Part shown: piece by piece, positions 47,176-56,147 of the stretch
How positions within the stretch are numbered: position 1 is the first letter of the stretch
Layout of the letters: each line of letters begins with the position of its first letter
Notes under the pieces: model-generated
Databases searched by the model: none
What the model saw: the letters and a program-made list of their open reading frames with translations, nothing else
Told to the model about the DNA's origin: nothing
Made by a program: the position numbers and the translations under genes
NCBI GenBank assembly: GCA_030407315.1
Contig: JALQPE010002041.1
Coordinates: forward strand, 62,001 to 126,000
DNA from: Asparagopsis taxiformis
Taxonomy: Eukaryota > Rhodophyta > Florideophyceae > Bonnemaisoniales > Bonnemaisoniaceae
Reading direction: 5' to 3'
DNA: 64,000 nt

Positions 47176-47300
47176 GTTGGAATGTGGGCTTGGTTGTGGT
47201 GCAGTGCGGTGTGATCGGTGTGCTTATTTTCGGGTGATGACGTAGAGTTTACAGGTGCACCTCTGGGATCAACTGGTGGGGGTCGCACTTAGTACACATG

Positions 47301-47320
47301 TACAGTACTGTAAAGTACAG
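47301..47320. repeat. TACAGTACTGTA palindrome cluster
   Basis: The exact palindrome TACAGTACTGTA (47301-47312) is followed by AAGTACAG and preceded by AGTACACATG. It lies in the 5' region of UBA4 and 150 nt beyond the stop of the sulfotransferase-like gene at 47471. Confidence 0.65.
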
Positions 47321-47470
47321 TTGTAATACCGTGATAAACTAAGCGAAAAGCTTTATCAGTGTACTGTTGAATTGTTATTACAAAACTCTTTTATCTACTG
47401 TACGTAATGCAGTACAATACATTGCGGTAATAGTCATTTAGATTGAATTGGTATTGTACAGCAGTGATGA

Positions 47471-48466
47471 TCATCCTGCATATGCACAATACGGTGACTC
47501 AATAGGGGAATGATCACAGTAGCAGTTATTGTGTGCATCCTCTAACATGTTTTGCCAGAGCAAACATGGATAAAACGCTTGACACAGCTCGTTCCAATTC
47601 TCTACGACATCGCACAAAACATCCGATGTCGCCTTAAATCTCTGCGGCTGTGTATCTAACACCTTGAATCCCAAAAATGTCTGCAGCCGTTGCATGGTCT
47701 GTACGCGGTCGTACAAATAATCCTCATACGGTAGTTCAAAAACACAATTGCGGCCACCATCAACCGCGTGCACAGCGGAGACAATCTTGCGATGCGATCT
47801 CAGGGTACTCTGGAGCAATTTATTCAAATCGTCAAAGTTGTCAATTTTGAAGCGACAACCGGCGCCCATCTGGCATCTCTCCTCTCTCGAAATGTTCTGC
47901 TTCAATCCCTCCACAACGGTGAAATCGTTCAAATAGCGATGCGAATACTCTGCCACACCGCCCTTCATCAAGTTGCGTCGATACTGCCAAACGATGCGTG
48001 TGTTGAATTCGCGCACCAATTGGTGCCATTGCTGCGGCGCGTGCAGGATGTGCGCGGGACGAATCTTGAACCCGGGCGTTTTGCCGAGCGCAATACCCTT
48101 GTGGAAATGGTCGCGTGCCGTTTGCAATGCGGCCTTGCTGTCAAATTCGCGCTGATGGTCGACCGGTTCCGACTTGTTGATAAACGTATGCTCGTGCGAT
48201 CGCAACTCGGACAGTACCGCTGTCGAGCCGCTGTGGCCCATAAACACGATGAGGAAACTGCTGGCGCGTCCGTCGCGCGCACAAGAAGGGATGCGGCGTC
48301 CATCGGCGCGGAAGCGGGTCTCGAACGAGTTTGGCGGCTGTGGCGGCCGAATGGACTTGTTGTATGGTTGTCCGACACGATGGTAGTTGGTGTAGATAAA
48401 GTACAACAGGATGGGGACGAGGGTGAGCGTGAACAAACGCCGCGGAGTTAGGGTGTTCTTGGCCAT
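47471..48466 (-). CDS. Sulfotransferase-like type II membrane protein, cluster copy 1
   Basis: 331 residues. One membrane span near the N-terminus (residues 11-26, LFTLTLVPILLYFIYT). Residues 71-82 (FLIVFMGHSGST) form the P-loop-like 5' PAPS site, followed by SELRSHEHTF. Further conserved blocks are GFKIRPAHIL, WHQLVREFNTRIVWQYRRN (3' phosphate side), CVFELPYEDYLYDR and LGFKVLDTQP-type. The tail is CQAFYPCLLWQNMLEDAHNN followed by CYCDHSP and YC, a six-cysteine pattern shared with the other copies. Likely a Golgi carbohydrate sulfotransferase, by fold and topology; its acceptor is unknown. A 530-bp gap separates it from copy 2. A TACAGTACTGTA palindrome lies on each side. Confidence 0.75.
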   Translation of the reverse strand: MAKNTLTPRRLFTLTLVPILLYFIYTNYHRVGQPYNKSIRPPQPPNSFETRFRADGRRIPSCARDGRASSFLIVFMGHSGSTAVLSELRSHEHTFINKSEPVDHQREFDSKAALQTARDHFHKGIALGKTPGFKIRPAHILHAPQQWHQLVREFNTRIVWQYRRNLMKGGVAEYSHRYLNDFTVVEGLKQNISREERCQMGAGCRFKIDNFDDLNKLLQSTLRSHRKIVSAVHAVDGGRNCVFELPYEDYLYDRVQTMQRLQTFLGFKVLDTQPQRFKATSDVLCDVVENWNELCQAFYPCLLWQNMLEDAHNNCYCDHSPIESPYCAYAG

Positions 48467-48707
48467 GGGGAAGCAATTTGCAGTGGGCAGATGAGGGTGA
48501 TGTTAGTACGGATGGGTTTTTGTGTGGATGGCATGGTATCGTTGTCATAATATAATGAGAGAGAGATAGTGCTGGTAGGAGGGGCGTGGTGGACGCAGGT
48601 GCATGATTGGAATGAAGAGTGTGTTGGTGTCGTACACCGTGCGTTGTGCGTTGGTGGGGTAATTCGATACGTAGACAGGTTTGGCGCCTGATGTTTATTC
48701 TCAAGTC

Positions 48708-48719
48708 TACAGTACTGTA
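48708..48719. repeat. TACAGTACTGTA palindrome between copies 1 and 2
   Basis: Exact TACAGTACTGTA, in the longer TCAAGTCTACAGTACTGTAATG. A related sequence, TCAAGTTTACAG followed by CTGTACAGTGCAGTAATG, occurs at 50661-50692, suggesting dispersed copies of one element. Confidence 0.65.
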
Positions 48720-48996
48720 ATGTACGATGTGCTCGCCCGGTTAAAATTCTAGATACTGGGCCCAGGCGGTCGAAACGTCGCTATCATATTCTCAACTGAT
48801 ATGAAACGGATTCACTACGGGGGAAAGTTGTCCATTCAAGCTGTGCGCAATCAATGGTCGAGCACACATCGAGTATCACGCGTGGTGCATATAATGAAGA
48901 TCAACGCTGCGCAGCACTACGTAGTTTTACGACTACCGCTCGGGGGGTATTGGGAAGAACCCTAACCATTGCGATCTGCCAATTCTGTTTCTACAC

Positions 48997-50025
48997 TCAA
49001 TTACAAAACTTGTCAATACCACCTGTAAACCGACGACAGAAGCATCCGTTGTACGTGTCTTCCAACATGTGTTGCCACGTGATGCATCCATAAAAATGTT
49101 CACAAAGTTCATCCCAATTGCGCACCATCTCGCACAACCGATCATTAGTCGTTTTATACCGCTCCGGCTCGGTGATCTGCATCGGCACACCGATGAAGCG
49201 TTGCAACTGCTCCATCGTTTGCACCCGACTGTACAAATAATCCTCGTACGGCAACTCGAACACGCATCCACGCCCACCATCAATCGCCTGAACCGCGCGC
49301 GTGATCGAGCGTTGCGTGCGCACCGAAGCCTTCAACACGCCGTGCAGCACATCGAACTGTCGAATTTCATACTGACAATCCGGTCCGGCGACACAATCCT
49401 TATTGTCATCCGGTTCGCGCATCCCGCCTGCTCGATATGAGTAATTCTCATGCATGGCCAGATACTTGGCCACACTAGATTTGAGAATATTTCTGCGATA
49501 CTGCCATACGATGCGTGTGTCAAATTCGCGCGCCAAATTCGCCCATTGCTGCGGCGCGTCCAGAATGTGCGCCGGACGAATCTTGAAACCAGGCACGAGA
49601 TTTTTGGCGATGCCCTCCTCGAAAAAGGCGCGCGTCTGCTGCAATGCCAGCGTGGTGTTGTACTCGTCCTGATGGTCCACGAGCTCCAATTGGGTCATGT
49701 GGACGGCAGGGTGGTTGCGCAGCTCGGTGCAGATCGCCGACGAGCCGCTGTGGCCGCTGAAGACGATGAGAAAGGTGCGCGCCGGACGGACGGTGGCGCA
49801 GGTGGGCAGATCGCGTATGCGCGCGACATAGGGTGGGGCGGTGTTGGACGCGGATAGAGTGTGACGGAAACGATGCGGGATCTCGCTGAGATTGACAGAG
49901 GTGACGAAAAAATGGGCCAGAAATACGGCGGCGATTAACGTGATGATACGCTGTACGGTGAGAGAAAAGTGGCTGGTCATTGTTTGAGATTGTGCTTTCA
50001 GTGACGGCGATGTTTGGTTTGACAT
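48997..50025 (-). CDS. Sulfotransferase-like type II membrane protein, cluster copy 2
   Basis: 342 residues from the ATG at 50025 (MSNQTSPSLKAQ). One span (about 24-43, IITLIAAVFLAHFFV). P-loop FLIVFSGHSGSSAICTELRNH: the second T of GHSGST is S. Shared blocks are GFKIRPAHILDAPQQWANLA, REFDTRIVWQYRRNILKSSV, CVFELPYEDYLYSRV and GVPMQITEPERY. The cysteine tail is CEHFYGCITWQHMLEDTYN then GCFCRRF and DKFCN. A segment GPDCQYEIRQFDVLHGVLK matches the same spot in the other copies. It is closest to copy 1 by eye, for example RIVWQYRRN and YEDYLY are identical. Type II topology; substrate unknown. Confidence 0.75.
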   Translation of the reverse strand: MSNQTSPSLKAQSQTMTSHFSLTVQRIITLIAAVFLAHFFVTSVNLSEIPHRFRHTLSASNTAPPYVARIRDLPTCATVRPARTFLIVFSGHSGSSAICTELRNHPAVHMTQLELVDHQDEYNTTLALQQTRAFFEEGIAKNLVPGFKIRPAHILDAPQQWANLAREFDTRIVWQYRRNILKSSVAKYLAMHENYSYRAGGMREPDDNKDCVAGPDCQYEIRQFDVLHGVLKASVRTQRSITRAVQAIDGGRGCVFELPYEDYLYSRVQTMEQLQRFIGVPMQITEPERYKTTNDRLCEMVRNWDELCEHFYGCITWQHMLEDTYNGCFCRRFTGGIDKFCN

Positions 50026-50919
50026 TTTGGCAGTGTCGGTGTCGGACACATTCTTCGGCGCGTGGAGAATGTGTGTTCAAGTGGTGGTGCGTTGGGGACG
50101 ATTTGTCTGTAGCACGTAGTCGAGTGCTTGGTTTTAACTCGTGCAGCGCAACGGTTGACAGGCTTGGGCGCCGTTTGTTTTCGGACCCAACAGCTGCCAT
50201 ATTGGGCGACTGCATGTTGGGTATGATAGGATGTGACATGTGTGATGGTGCTTATTTTTTGAATATGATTGGCGCGATTTATTCGGGTGCTTTGACGTCG
50301 GACAGGGAGCAAGTAGATATGTATGTTGGGAGTATTTCGCTGACAGCGAGCCAATCGTACGCTCGTTCCAACGTTGCTGACAAAGTTGCCAAAAGGAACG
50401 GTTTCTACCTAGAGATCGCGCTGTGGTCTCCAGCTGGAAGCAGCGATAAAGCTGTTTTCCATGAGGTACGATCCTTGATGTTGCATGGCTCACCCGAGTT
50501 GCTTACCTGGCGTAAAGCTTTAATGCGACAAGGCGTGCTCGGCCTCTCATAATTGCTAGGTCAGATATTTGTCGCTGCCTGTGCGCTGGGCGGCACGTGT
50601 GCGGCCAGCAATGCGCGTTGCAACAGTATCATTCGGTGCTTTCATGACAAGTTGTCGCACTCAAGTTTACAGATGCTGTACAGTGCAGTAATGCCACAAA
50701 CGCGGTACTGTACTGTACTGTACCTTGGATCGCGAGTGTTAGATAACCGTCATCACACTACATAGTTGAACTGTATAATACTCCGAGTTGGAAATCGTAC
50801 AGTATTTCAACGCGTGGCATGTGTGAAAAGCTAAACAAAATGTATGGCTCAGACGATTGCGTAGACCAAACAGGCATACCGGCATGCGCTCAGAATGGGA
50901 CGACGTGTGACATGATTGC
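50026..50919. other. Gap between cluster copies 2 and 3
   Basis: 894 bases, with the leader of copy 2 and the GTACTGTAC repeats (listed). A 190-codon plus-strand frame crosses the leader of copy 2; it starts without ATG and I do not call it. Confidence 0.4.
50661..50723. repeat. GTACTGTACTGTACTGTAC cluster
   Basis: TGCTGTACAGTGCAGTAATG near 50674 is followed by GTACTGTACTGTACTGTAC at 50705-50723. It lies about 200 nt beyond the stop of cluster copy 3 and shares the core motif with sites at 2.4, 39.3, 47.3 and 48.7 kb. Confidence 0.65.
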
Positions 50920-51954
50920 CTACGATTGATTATTCGACGGCATGTTACAATATTTGGTACTCCCTTTGGCAACTGAACAGAAACATTGATTCCTCTCGTC
51001 GTCCAAAAGCGCCTGCCACAACACGCAACTATAAAAGTTGTAGCACAATTGCTTCCAATTTGTGACCACGTTGCACAAATTATCACCAGTAGCCTTGAAC
51101 CTTTTCGGCCTCGTCCTCTCGTAGTCCAGCCCCAGAAACAGCTGCAATCTTCTCATCGTCATCCGAGGATGATACAGATAATCCTCATACGGCACTTCCA
51201 AAACACACTCCCCACTCCCGCTCACAATATTCACCCCCTGACTAATCCGCTGATGAGACACCAATTTACGTTTCAACACGTCGTTGAAAAAGTCAAAATC
51301 CTCAATAGCAAACGAACATCCCGCCCCATATTTACACCGTTCCTGCCACCCTATATCCCTTCTCAATCCCGTCACCGCGCTCGTATCATTCAAATACCTC
51401 GTTGTATACTCGCCCACCGCCGCTTTCAAAATATTCTTCCGATACTGCCACACAATCCTCGTGTCAAACTGCCGCGCCAGCCGTCGCCACTCGTCCGGCG
51501 CCGCGAGCAGATGCGTCGGCCGCATTTTGAACCCCGGCGTCTTCCCGGCCGCGATTCCACGCGCGAAAAACTCCCGCGTGAACCGCAACGCCTGCGTGCT
51601 ATTCCGCTGCAACTCGTGGTCCAACGGCTCCAGACTGTCCGGCATGTACGTCTGCGAATGCCCGCGCAGCTCCGACAGGATCGCTGTCGACCCGCTGTGG
51701 CCCATAAACACGACGAGGAACGAGCGCGCACGCTGTCCGCCGTTCGCGCATCCCGCCGGTCGCGCCGATAGACGCGCTTCAGAACTCGTTTGCCGTACCG
51801 TCACCGTCCCGTCTTCCACCCGGCAGCCCTGCCGTGGCTGCAGCTCCAGTTGCAGACTCACGTAGACCAGCGTTAGGATTATTGCGAGTACAATGCACTG
51901 CCGTGATGTGCTGCCCGTGTGGCTTTTGGTCGATGCCAAAATCATCGTGTTCAT
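50920..51954 (-). CDS. Sulfotransferase-like type II membrane protein, cluster copy 3
   Basis: 344 residues. Membrane span near residues 21-36 (IVLAIILTLVYVSLQL). P-loop SFLVVFMGHSGSTAILSELRGH. Shared blocks are GFKMRPTHLLAAPDEWRRLA, RQFDTRIVWQYRKNILKAAVGEYTTRYLN, CVLEVPYEDYLYHP and FLGLDYERTRPKRF. Cysteine tail CYNFYSCVLWQALLDDERN then QCFCSVA and KYCN. In the N-terminal part of the lumenal domain it carries a Cys-Arg-Val-Glu stretch absent from the others. GEYTTRYLND matches AEYSHRYLND of copy 1, so copies 1 and 3 share a feature that copy 2 has changed. Predicted Golgi enzyme; acceptor unknown. Confidence 0.75.
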   Translation of the reverse strand: MNTMILASTKSHTGSTSRQCIVLAIILTLVYVSLQLELQPRQGCRVEDGTVTVRQTSSEARLSARPAGCANGGQRARSFLVVFMGHSGSTAILSELRGHSQTYMPDSLEPLDHELQRNSTQALRFTREFFARGIAAGKTPGFKMRPTHLLAAPDEWRRLARQFDTRIVWQYRKNILKAAVGEYTTRYLNDTSAVTGLRRDIGWQERCKYGAGCSFAIEDFDFFNDVLKRKLVSHQRISQGVNIVSGSGECVLEVPYEDYLYHPRMTMRRLQLFLGLDYERTRPKRFKATGDNLCNVVTNWKQLCYNFYSCVLWQALLDDERNQCFCSVAKGSTKYCNMPSNNQS

Positions 51955-52578
51955 CCTCGCTTCGATTGGTCGCGCATCCGTTGCTGGCGGTCATCGATGA
52001 CTGTCGGGTGGGGATGGCACACAGTTTTTTTTGCTTTCAATGTGTTGTAACATTTCATTTCTGCTCATCTACTCTCGATGTGTAGATAAATTTAGTTTAT
52101 AATGCAGACGATCATGTGCATCACACTCGATGCGTTGTCAAGACAGATGTTAAGAACCGGTACATTACTATCGAGATACTTGACGTGAGTTATGACAATT
52201 GATCTAAAAATAATACATACAAACAAACCTCCGATCGACGAATCATCTCCCTCTCCAACGACAAAAATCCACAAACGATTTGAAAACCGCATCAACACAA
52301 CCACCAACGTTCCTCCCGCCCGAACCACATACACCTCGCAAGAGCACCGCGATCACTGCGCGGCTGTAATATCGGCAGCAACAAACCAAATCCGAGCACC
52401 AACCGTGTCTACACCGCCCGCTCAACCCGTTCCTGTCATCGAATCGCCTCGCATCAAGCGCTTACGCGAGCGTGAACCAATCAGAAACGCGCGATCGCCG
52501 TCCAATCGCGCAAAAACCCGCCTACCCGCCCGCCCGTCCGTCCGCGTTCGAAAGCGCACCGAGCGCGGTCGGACGCCC
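51955..52578. other. Intergenic and leader of Aven-like gene
   Basis: 624 bases. The frame of the Aven-like gene is open from an ATG at 52192, but that part (HTNKPPIDESSPSPTTK onward) is low in G and reads as leader. The left part is the 5' flank of cluster copy 3. Confidence 0.4.
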
Positions 52579-53127
52579 ATGGACGACTTTGCCGATCCGC
52601 GCAAACACGCGACGCGCGGCCGCCGTGCCCGTGGTCGCGGCAGGGCGCGCGGCGCCGCTGCGTCCAGACGGCTGCCGGTACAGCGCGCGGATAAACTGGG
52701 CACCAATGCGGATCGATACGAAAGATCCGCGTCGTCTTCCGACGATTTGGACGATACTGGCGTCGACTTTGAGACCGTTGCCAGCGCCGCTGGGCTGCAT
52801 TCAGATGATGCGGCGCAATCGCGCGCTGATTTGTCGCTTGTTGCCCATTTTGGACACTTGGATCGTGTGCTGCGCGATGTTCCGCTCAACGTTCGTCTTG
52901 GATCGTTTGCGGCCGATGTGCTTGGTGAGCGCTTGTCCTGCGAGCGGTTTGTGGAACCGTTTGAGCCCGATGTGCAGCCCAAGCGAGTTTTGGAAGCGTT
53001 GGGCGATTTGGGTATTGATCAGTCGGAGGAAGAGGGGGATGACATGGGTGAAGATGAGCGGGATGTTGGATGTGTGACTGATGTGGCGGAGAAGGATGAC
53101 TTTGATGAATGGTTGGATACGATGTAG
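52579..53127 (+). CDS. Aven-like protein (RG-rich N-terminus, acidic C-terminal WLD motif)
   Basis: 182 residues from the ATG at 52579; an upstream in-frame ATG at 52192 would add 129 residues of leader-like sequence. Three features recall animal Aven. An RG-rich stretch (RGRRARGRGRARG) is close to the start. A central block reads NADRYERSAS, then GVDFETVASAAG, and LDRVLRDVPLNVRLGSFAADVLGE, which parallels the WDRYQ, GTDFxxLLSSAG and LxRALQELPLCLRLNVAAELV order in Aven. The C-terminus is acidic and ends DDFDEWLDTM, close to the EELEDWLDSM end of Aven. Aven is an RGG-motif protein that binds G-quadruplex RNA and inhibits apoptosome and ATM pathways in animals; its function in algae is unknown. 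I regard the homology as likely, based on order and spacing of three independent blocks. Confidence 0.65.
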   Translation: MDDFADPRKHATRGRRARGRGRARGAAASRRLPVQRADKLGTNADRYERSASSSDDLDDTGVDFETVASAAGLHSDDAAQSRADLSLVAHFGHLDRVLRDVPLNVRLGSFAADVLGERLSCERFVEPFEPDVQPKRVLEALGDLGIDQSEEEGDDMGEDERDVGCVTDVAEKDDFDEWLDTM

Positions 53128-53273
53128 ATTGCGATTCTATTTATTGATGTCAGATGTTGGTCAATACAAACGTCGGCAATGATGGTGTATTAGAGAGTAA
53201 GCAGTGAGGTTTTACTATACAATTGAGTGTCGTCGTGTTTGCACCACTGCCATTGTAGATACATGGCGGCACT

Positions 53274-55727
53274 TCATGCCATATATTTGTATATTTGACG
53301 TTGTTCCTTACTGCGTTCCAAATATTCACGGTCCACAAGGCTTTCAATCCGTTTCTTAATGTCCTGTGGATTTGGTTCAAACCTTGACGCTAGCTGCATG
53401 GTAACTTCCGCAATAAGCTTATTATGTTCAAGAACCTTTCTGTGCTTCATGATGCGCACGATAGCCGTGTCGATCACAGGCCGTCTATCGTCGTCGATTC
53501 GTCCCTTGGTCTGATTCCGCTCGCTTTCATTCTCCTTTTGTGCTGTGATCACCTGCATTTTGATCCGTCGATTCCGACACACAAAGTCATTGTTGAATGA
53601 GAATTTGTCGTCCGCTTTCACCTCCTTATTCCGCGGCTCCTTTCGAAGCACTCTATACTTTGCTAGCGAGAGACTCTGTAGATGTCGTACAAGTTCTTTT
53701 TCCGGGATTTCCGTTGCCGCAGCTATTTCAGAGTACGACAGTGTGTCGGCACTGTTGAACAACATCAGAATGCAAAGTGAATACGCTGAAACCGAAAAAA
53801 GGTCAACTTCTCTCGTGCCATTTCCAAACCGCGCTCGGATTTCAGCAGTGCCTAACGATGCAAGCCACGTCAACCGTCGACCGTCATGCTTCTTATCGTA
53901 AAACCCTTGAAACTGCCTCATGCAATGGGAAACATCTGACGGAAGGTTCACCTTTTCTGTCGACGTAATTGGCCAGCTCATAGTGGTAAGCACCGAGACG
54001 CTGATATCGATACCTTTCATGTCTATTGAGTCCTCTGCTACCTTATCCTTGAACGCTGCCGTAGTATCTGCGCTTATTTTCATGTCGTTAAACATCACCT
54101 CCATCTTTGATGTGTACAAGTAACCACATTCCGTTTTCATTTTTGTCATGAAACTCCGCTCCGCATCTGATGATGTTGTTCGCGAATGTAGTAGACGCTT
54201 TGTAAGATGCAATTTGTAGTATCTTTCAAATACATCCTTTTCATGCAAATAGCGGAAGAGTGTCATGACCGCATCCAGCTTGCTCTCCACTTCATCATCA
54301 CTACTGCTCTTCAGATCCTTTCTCAGTAGCTTGTCCACATATAAAGATATAAACTCTGCCGCTCGATTAAAGCTATTAATAAATCTTTCAAATGCCTCGT
54401 TGACAACTGCCTGAAACTTGCGATCTGGCACTGTGTTGCCTTTTGTTCCAGAACTACATCCACCCTCCGATCCTGCCAAAACACTGCCGACTGCCGTTGA
54501 ACCTGAATAAGGGCTTATCCCTGCGGAAACAACTGCAGTAGAGCCCACAGCGCCCTGCGATTGAAACTGGTTATACGGCACTTCAGTTGCAGACCCTCTC
54601 AAGTCTGCAGCAGTAAACGAAGCGTCCTGAGACGAAATTGACGGCGGAATTGGCACCGTAAAAGCAGCTGAAATAATACGGTCATACTTCTCCTTCAATG
54701 CCAAAATGGCATTCACCAACGTCACTGGGTCTCGCACATTTTCTGTATCTGCTACAAGGGCCATGCCGCGCTCTAGAACCTCCTTCTTCACATTTTGGCG
54801 TAATGTTTCCTCCCCGCTGTCAATATCGCGGAAGAGAGTATACATAAGACGCAAGTCGTCAAGCTTATCATTGCGCAGCATCCAGATAAGACCAGAGTTA
54901 TCCATATCCACAAGTTTGTTCATATAACGAGAAATGAGTTCAACCTCTGTAACTTGACGAACTTTTTGTTCGGTGCACGGCTCAAGGTATGACTTGACGC
55001 GCAGTCGCTCCTCGTTGATACGCGCGCTGGCTTTGCGAAGATAGTCGGAACATGTTGTTTCAGAGAGATAGAGCAGAGCTTCGCGGGCATAAAACTGACG
55101 TGTTCGGGTGAGAAAAGTTTGTTCAAACACATTTTCATACACAGATTGGCCGTTGTGTCCGGTGCCGAGTTGGGCCAGCATGCGAGTGATAGAGCGAATG
55201 AGATGTCTATCAATTGCTTCTCCATTACGTTCTCTGTCTATAGCGGAGAGCAGCGCTTCTGACAATCGCGGAAGAATAGCCGTGTGACGGATGACCACGT
55301 CTCGGAAAAGGGAGAGACCGAGTTCGTGGACTGTCTTTTTCTGACGGTTTTTGACGTAATGACGATCCATATACATGAGAATATCGCGCGTGTGGCCGAG
55401 AGAGAGCTCAAACCAGCCCCACTGCGTTTGAATGTGCGACAGAAAGACGGGGCTCTCTGCAGCATATATCGTGTTGGCAACAGTGGTGAGGTGCTCTATG
55501 AGAAGGTTTGTGAGGCCGTTATAGAGAAAGTCGCCATGACGGTAGAGAACCATATTGTAGGAATAGCGGTAGAGTTGTTCGAAGGAGAGATGACTTGTGT
55601 TACGGTTGTTAATCTCCACGATTGCATTCTTCAATGTAGTCCATGTCGTGTCGGCAAAGTGGGGGTCGAGTTGCACCGGTTGGCGGAAGGGAGCAATGAC
55701 GAATCCGCTTTGGGGACGACGAGCCAT
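53274..55727 (-). CDS. CUL3: Cullin-3 ubiquitin ligase scaffold
   Basis: 817 residues from the ATG at 55727 (MARRPQSGFVIAPFR); the frame is open back to 55973, but this extra is leader-like. The N-terminus FADTTWTTLKNAIVEINNRNTSHLSFEQLYRYSYNMVL matches CUL3, where it binds BTB proteins. Cullin repeats follow; the SSQDASFTAADLRGSATEVP part (about 440-510, Ser/Gly-rich) is an insertion not usual in CUL3. The cullin homology region has FKYLHEKDVFERYYKLHLTKRLL-like sequence. The C-terminal winged helix ends IVRIMKHRKVLEHNKLI, with the NEDD8-acceptor lysine in IMKxRK, and YLERSKEQRQIYKYMA. CUL3 scaffolds BTB-adaptor ligases with RBX1. Divergent with the YcfD-type gene (420 bp between starts). Confidence 0.93.
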   Translation of the reverse strand: MARRPQSGFVIAPFRQPVQLDPHFADTTWTTLKNAIVEINNRNTSHLSFEQLYRYSYNMVLYRHGDFLYNGLTNLLIEHLTTVANTIYAAESPVFLSHIQTQWGWFELSLGHTRDILMYMDRHYVKNRQKKTVHELGLSLFRDVVIRHTAILPRLSEALLSAIDRERNGEAIDRHLIRSITRMLAQLGTGHNGQSVYENVFEQTFLTRTRQFYAREALLYLSETTCSDYLRKASARINEERLRVKSYLEPCTEQKVRQVTEVELISRYMNKLVDMDNSGLIWMLRNDKLDDLRLMYTLFRDIDSGEETLRQNVKKEVLERGMALVADTENVRDPVTLVNAILALKEKYDRIISAAFTVPIPPSISSQDASFTAADLRGSATEVPYNQFQSQGAVGSTAVVSAGISPYSGSTAVGSVLAGSEGGCSSGTKGNTVPDRKFQAVVNEAFERFINSFNRAAEFISLYVDKLLRKDLKSSSDDEVESKLDAVMTLFRYLHEKDVFERYYKLHLTKRLLHSRTTSSDAERSFMTKMKTECGYLYTSKMEVMFNDMKISADTTAAFKDKVAEDSIDMKGIDISVSVLTTMSWPITSTEKVNLPSDVSHCMRQFQGFYDKKHDGRRLTWLASLGTAEIRARFGNGTREVDLFSVSAYSLCILMLFNSADTLSYSEIAAATEIPEKELVRHLQSLSLAKYRVLRKEPRNKEVKADDKFSFNNDFVCRNRRIKMQVITAQKENESERNQTKGRIDDDRRPVIDTAIVRIMKHRKVLEHNKLIAEVTMQLASRFEPNPQDIKKRIESLVDREYLERSKEQRQIYKYMA

Positions 55728-56147
55728 GTTGAATGCGGAGAGAGGTTGGAGGATCTTGCAGGTGGACGGGTCGGAGATGGATCGAGAGAGGACGCGCGAG
55801 ATGGAATGTTTGTTGGCAGAAGCAGTAATTAAAGGTTGTGGAGCGAAGGTAACAGAGGGATGGTAGTGTGAAAGAGAAACGAAGCGGTGACGAATCAAGT
55901 TGATGAAGAGGGTTGTCTTCCGACTGTTGGAAATCAAATGCCTACGTGTGATGAGCAATACTCTTTGCTCCACGCGATATCACATGTAAACTGAACACAA
56001 AGCACAGTGCAAGTTCAATATCTAAATTTCAATTCTATCATTCCTTTTGAAATTTTTCTACCTTTCGTCTTTATCATCTCCAACCCGTCACCTGCTCCAT
56101 CTTACCAGCTCGCGCTGCGTCTCCTTCAGCTCAATCGCGACAATACA

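Noticed and set aside
49980..50552. 190-codon plus-strand frame across the leader of sulfotransferase-like copy 2
   Set aside because: Starts without ATG and runs antisense to a G-poor leader, which removes stops by composition. No family features.
47471..51954. Cluster read as an operon
   Set aside because: The genome is eukaryotic, the genes have 530-900 bp gaps, each with its own leader; tandem duplication explains the layout.
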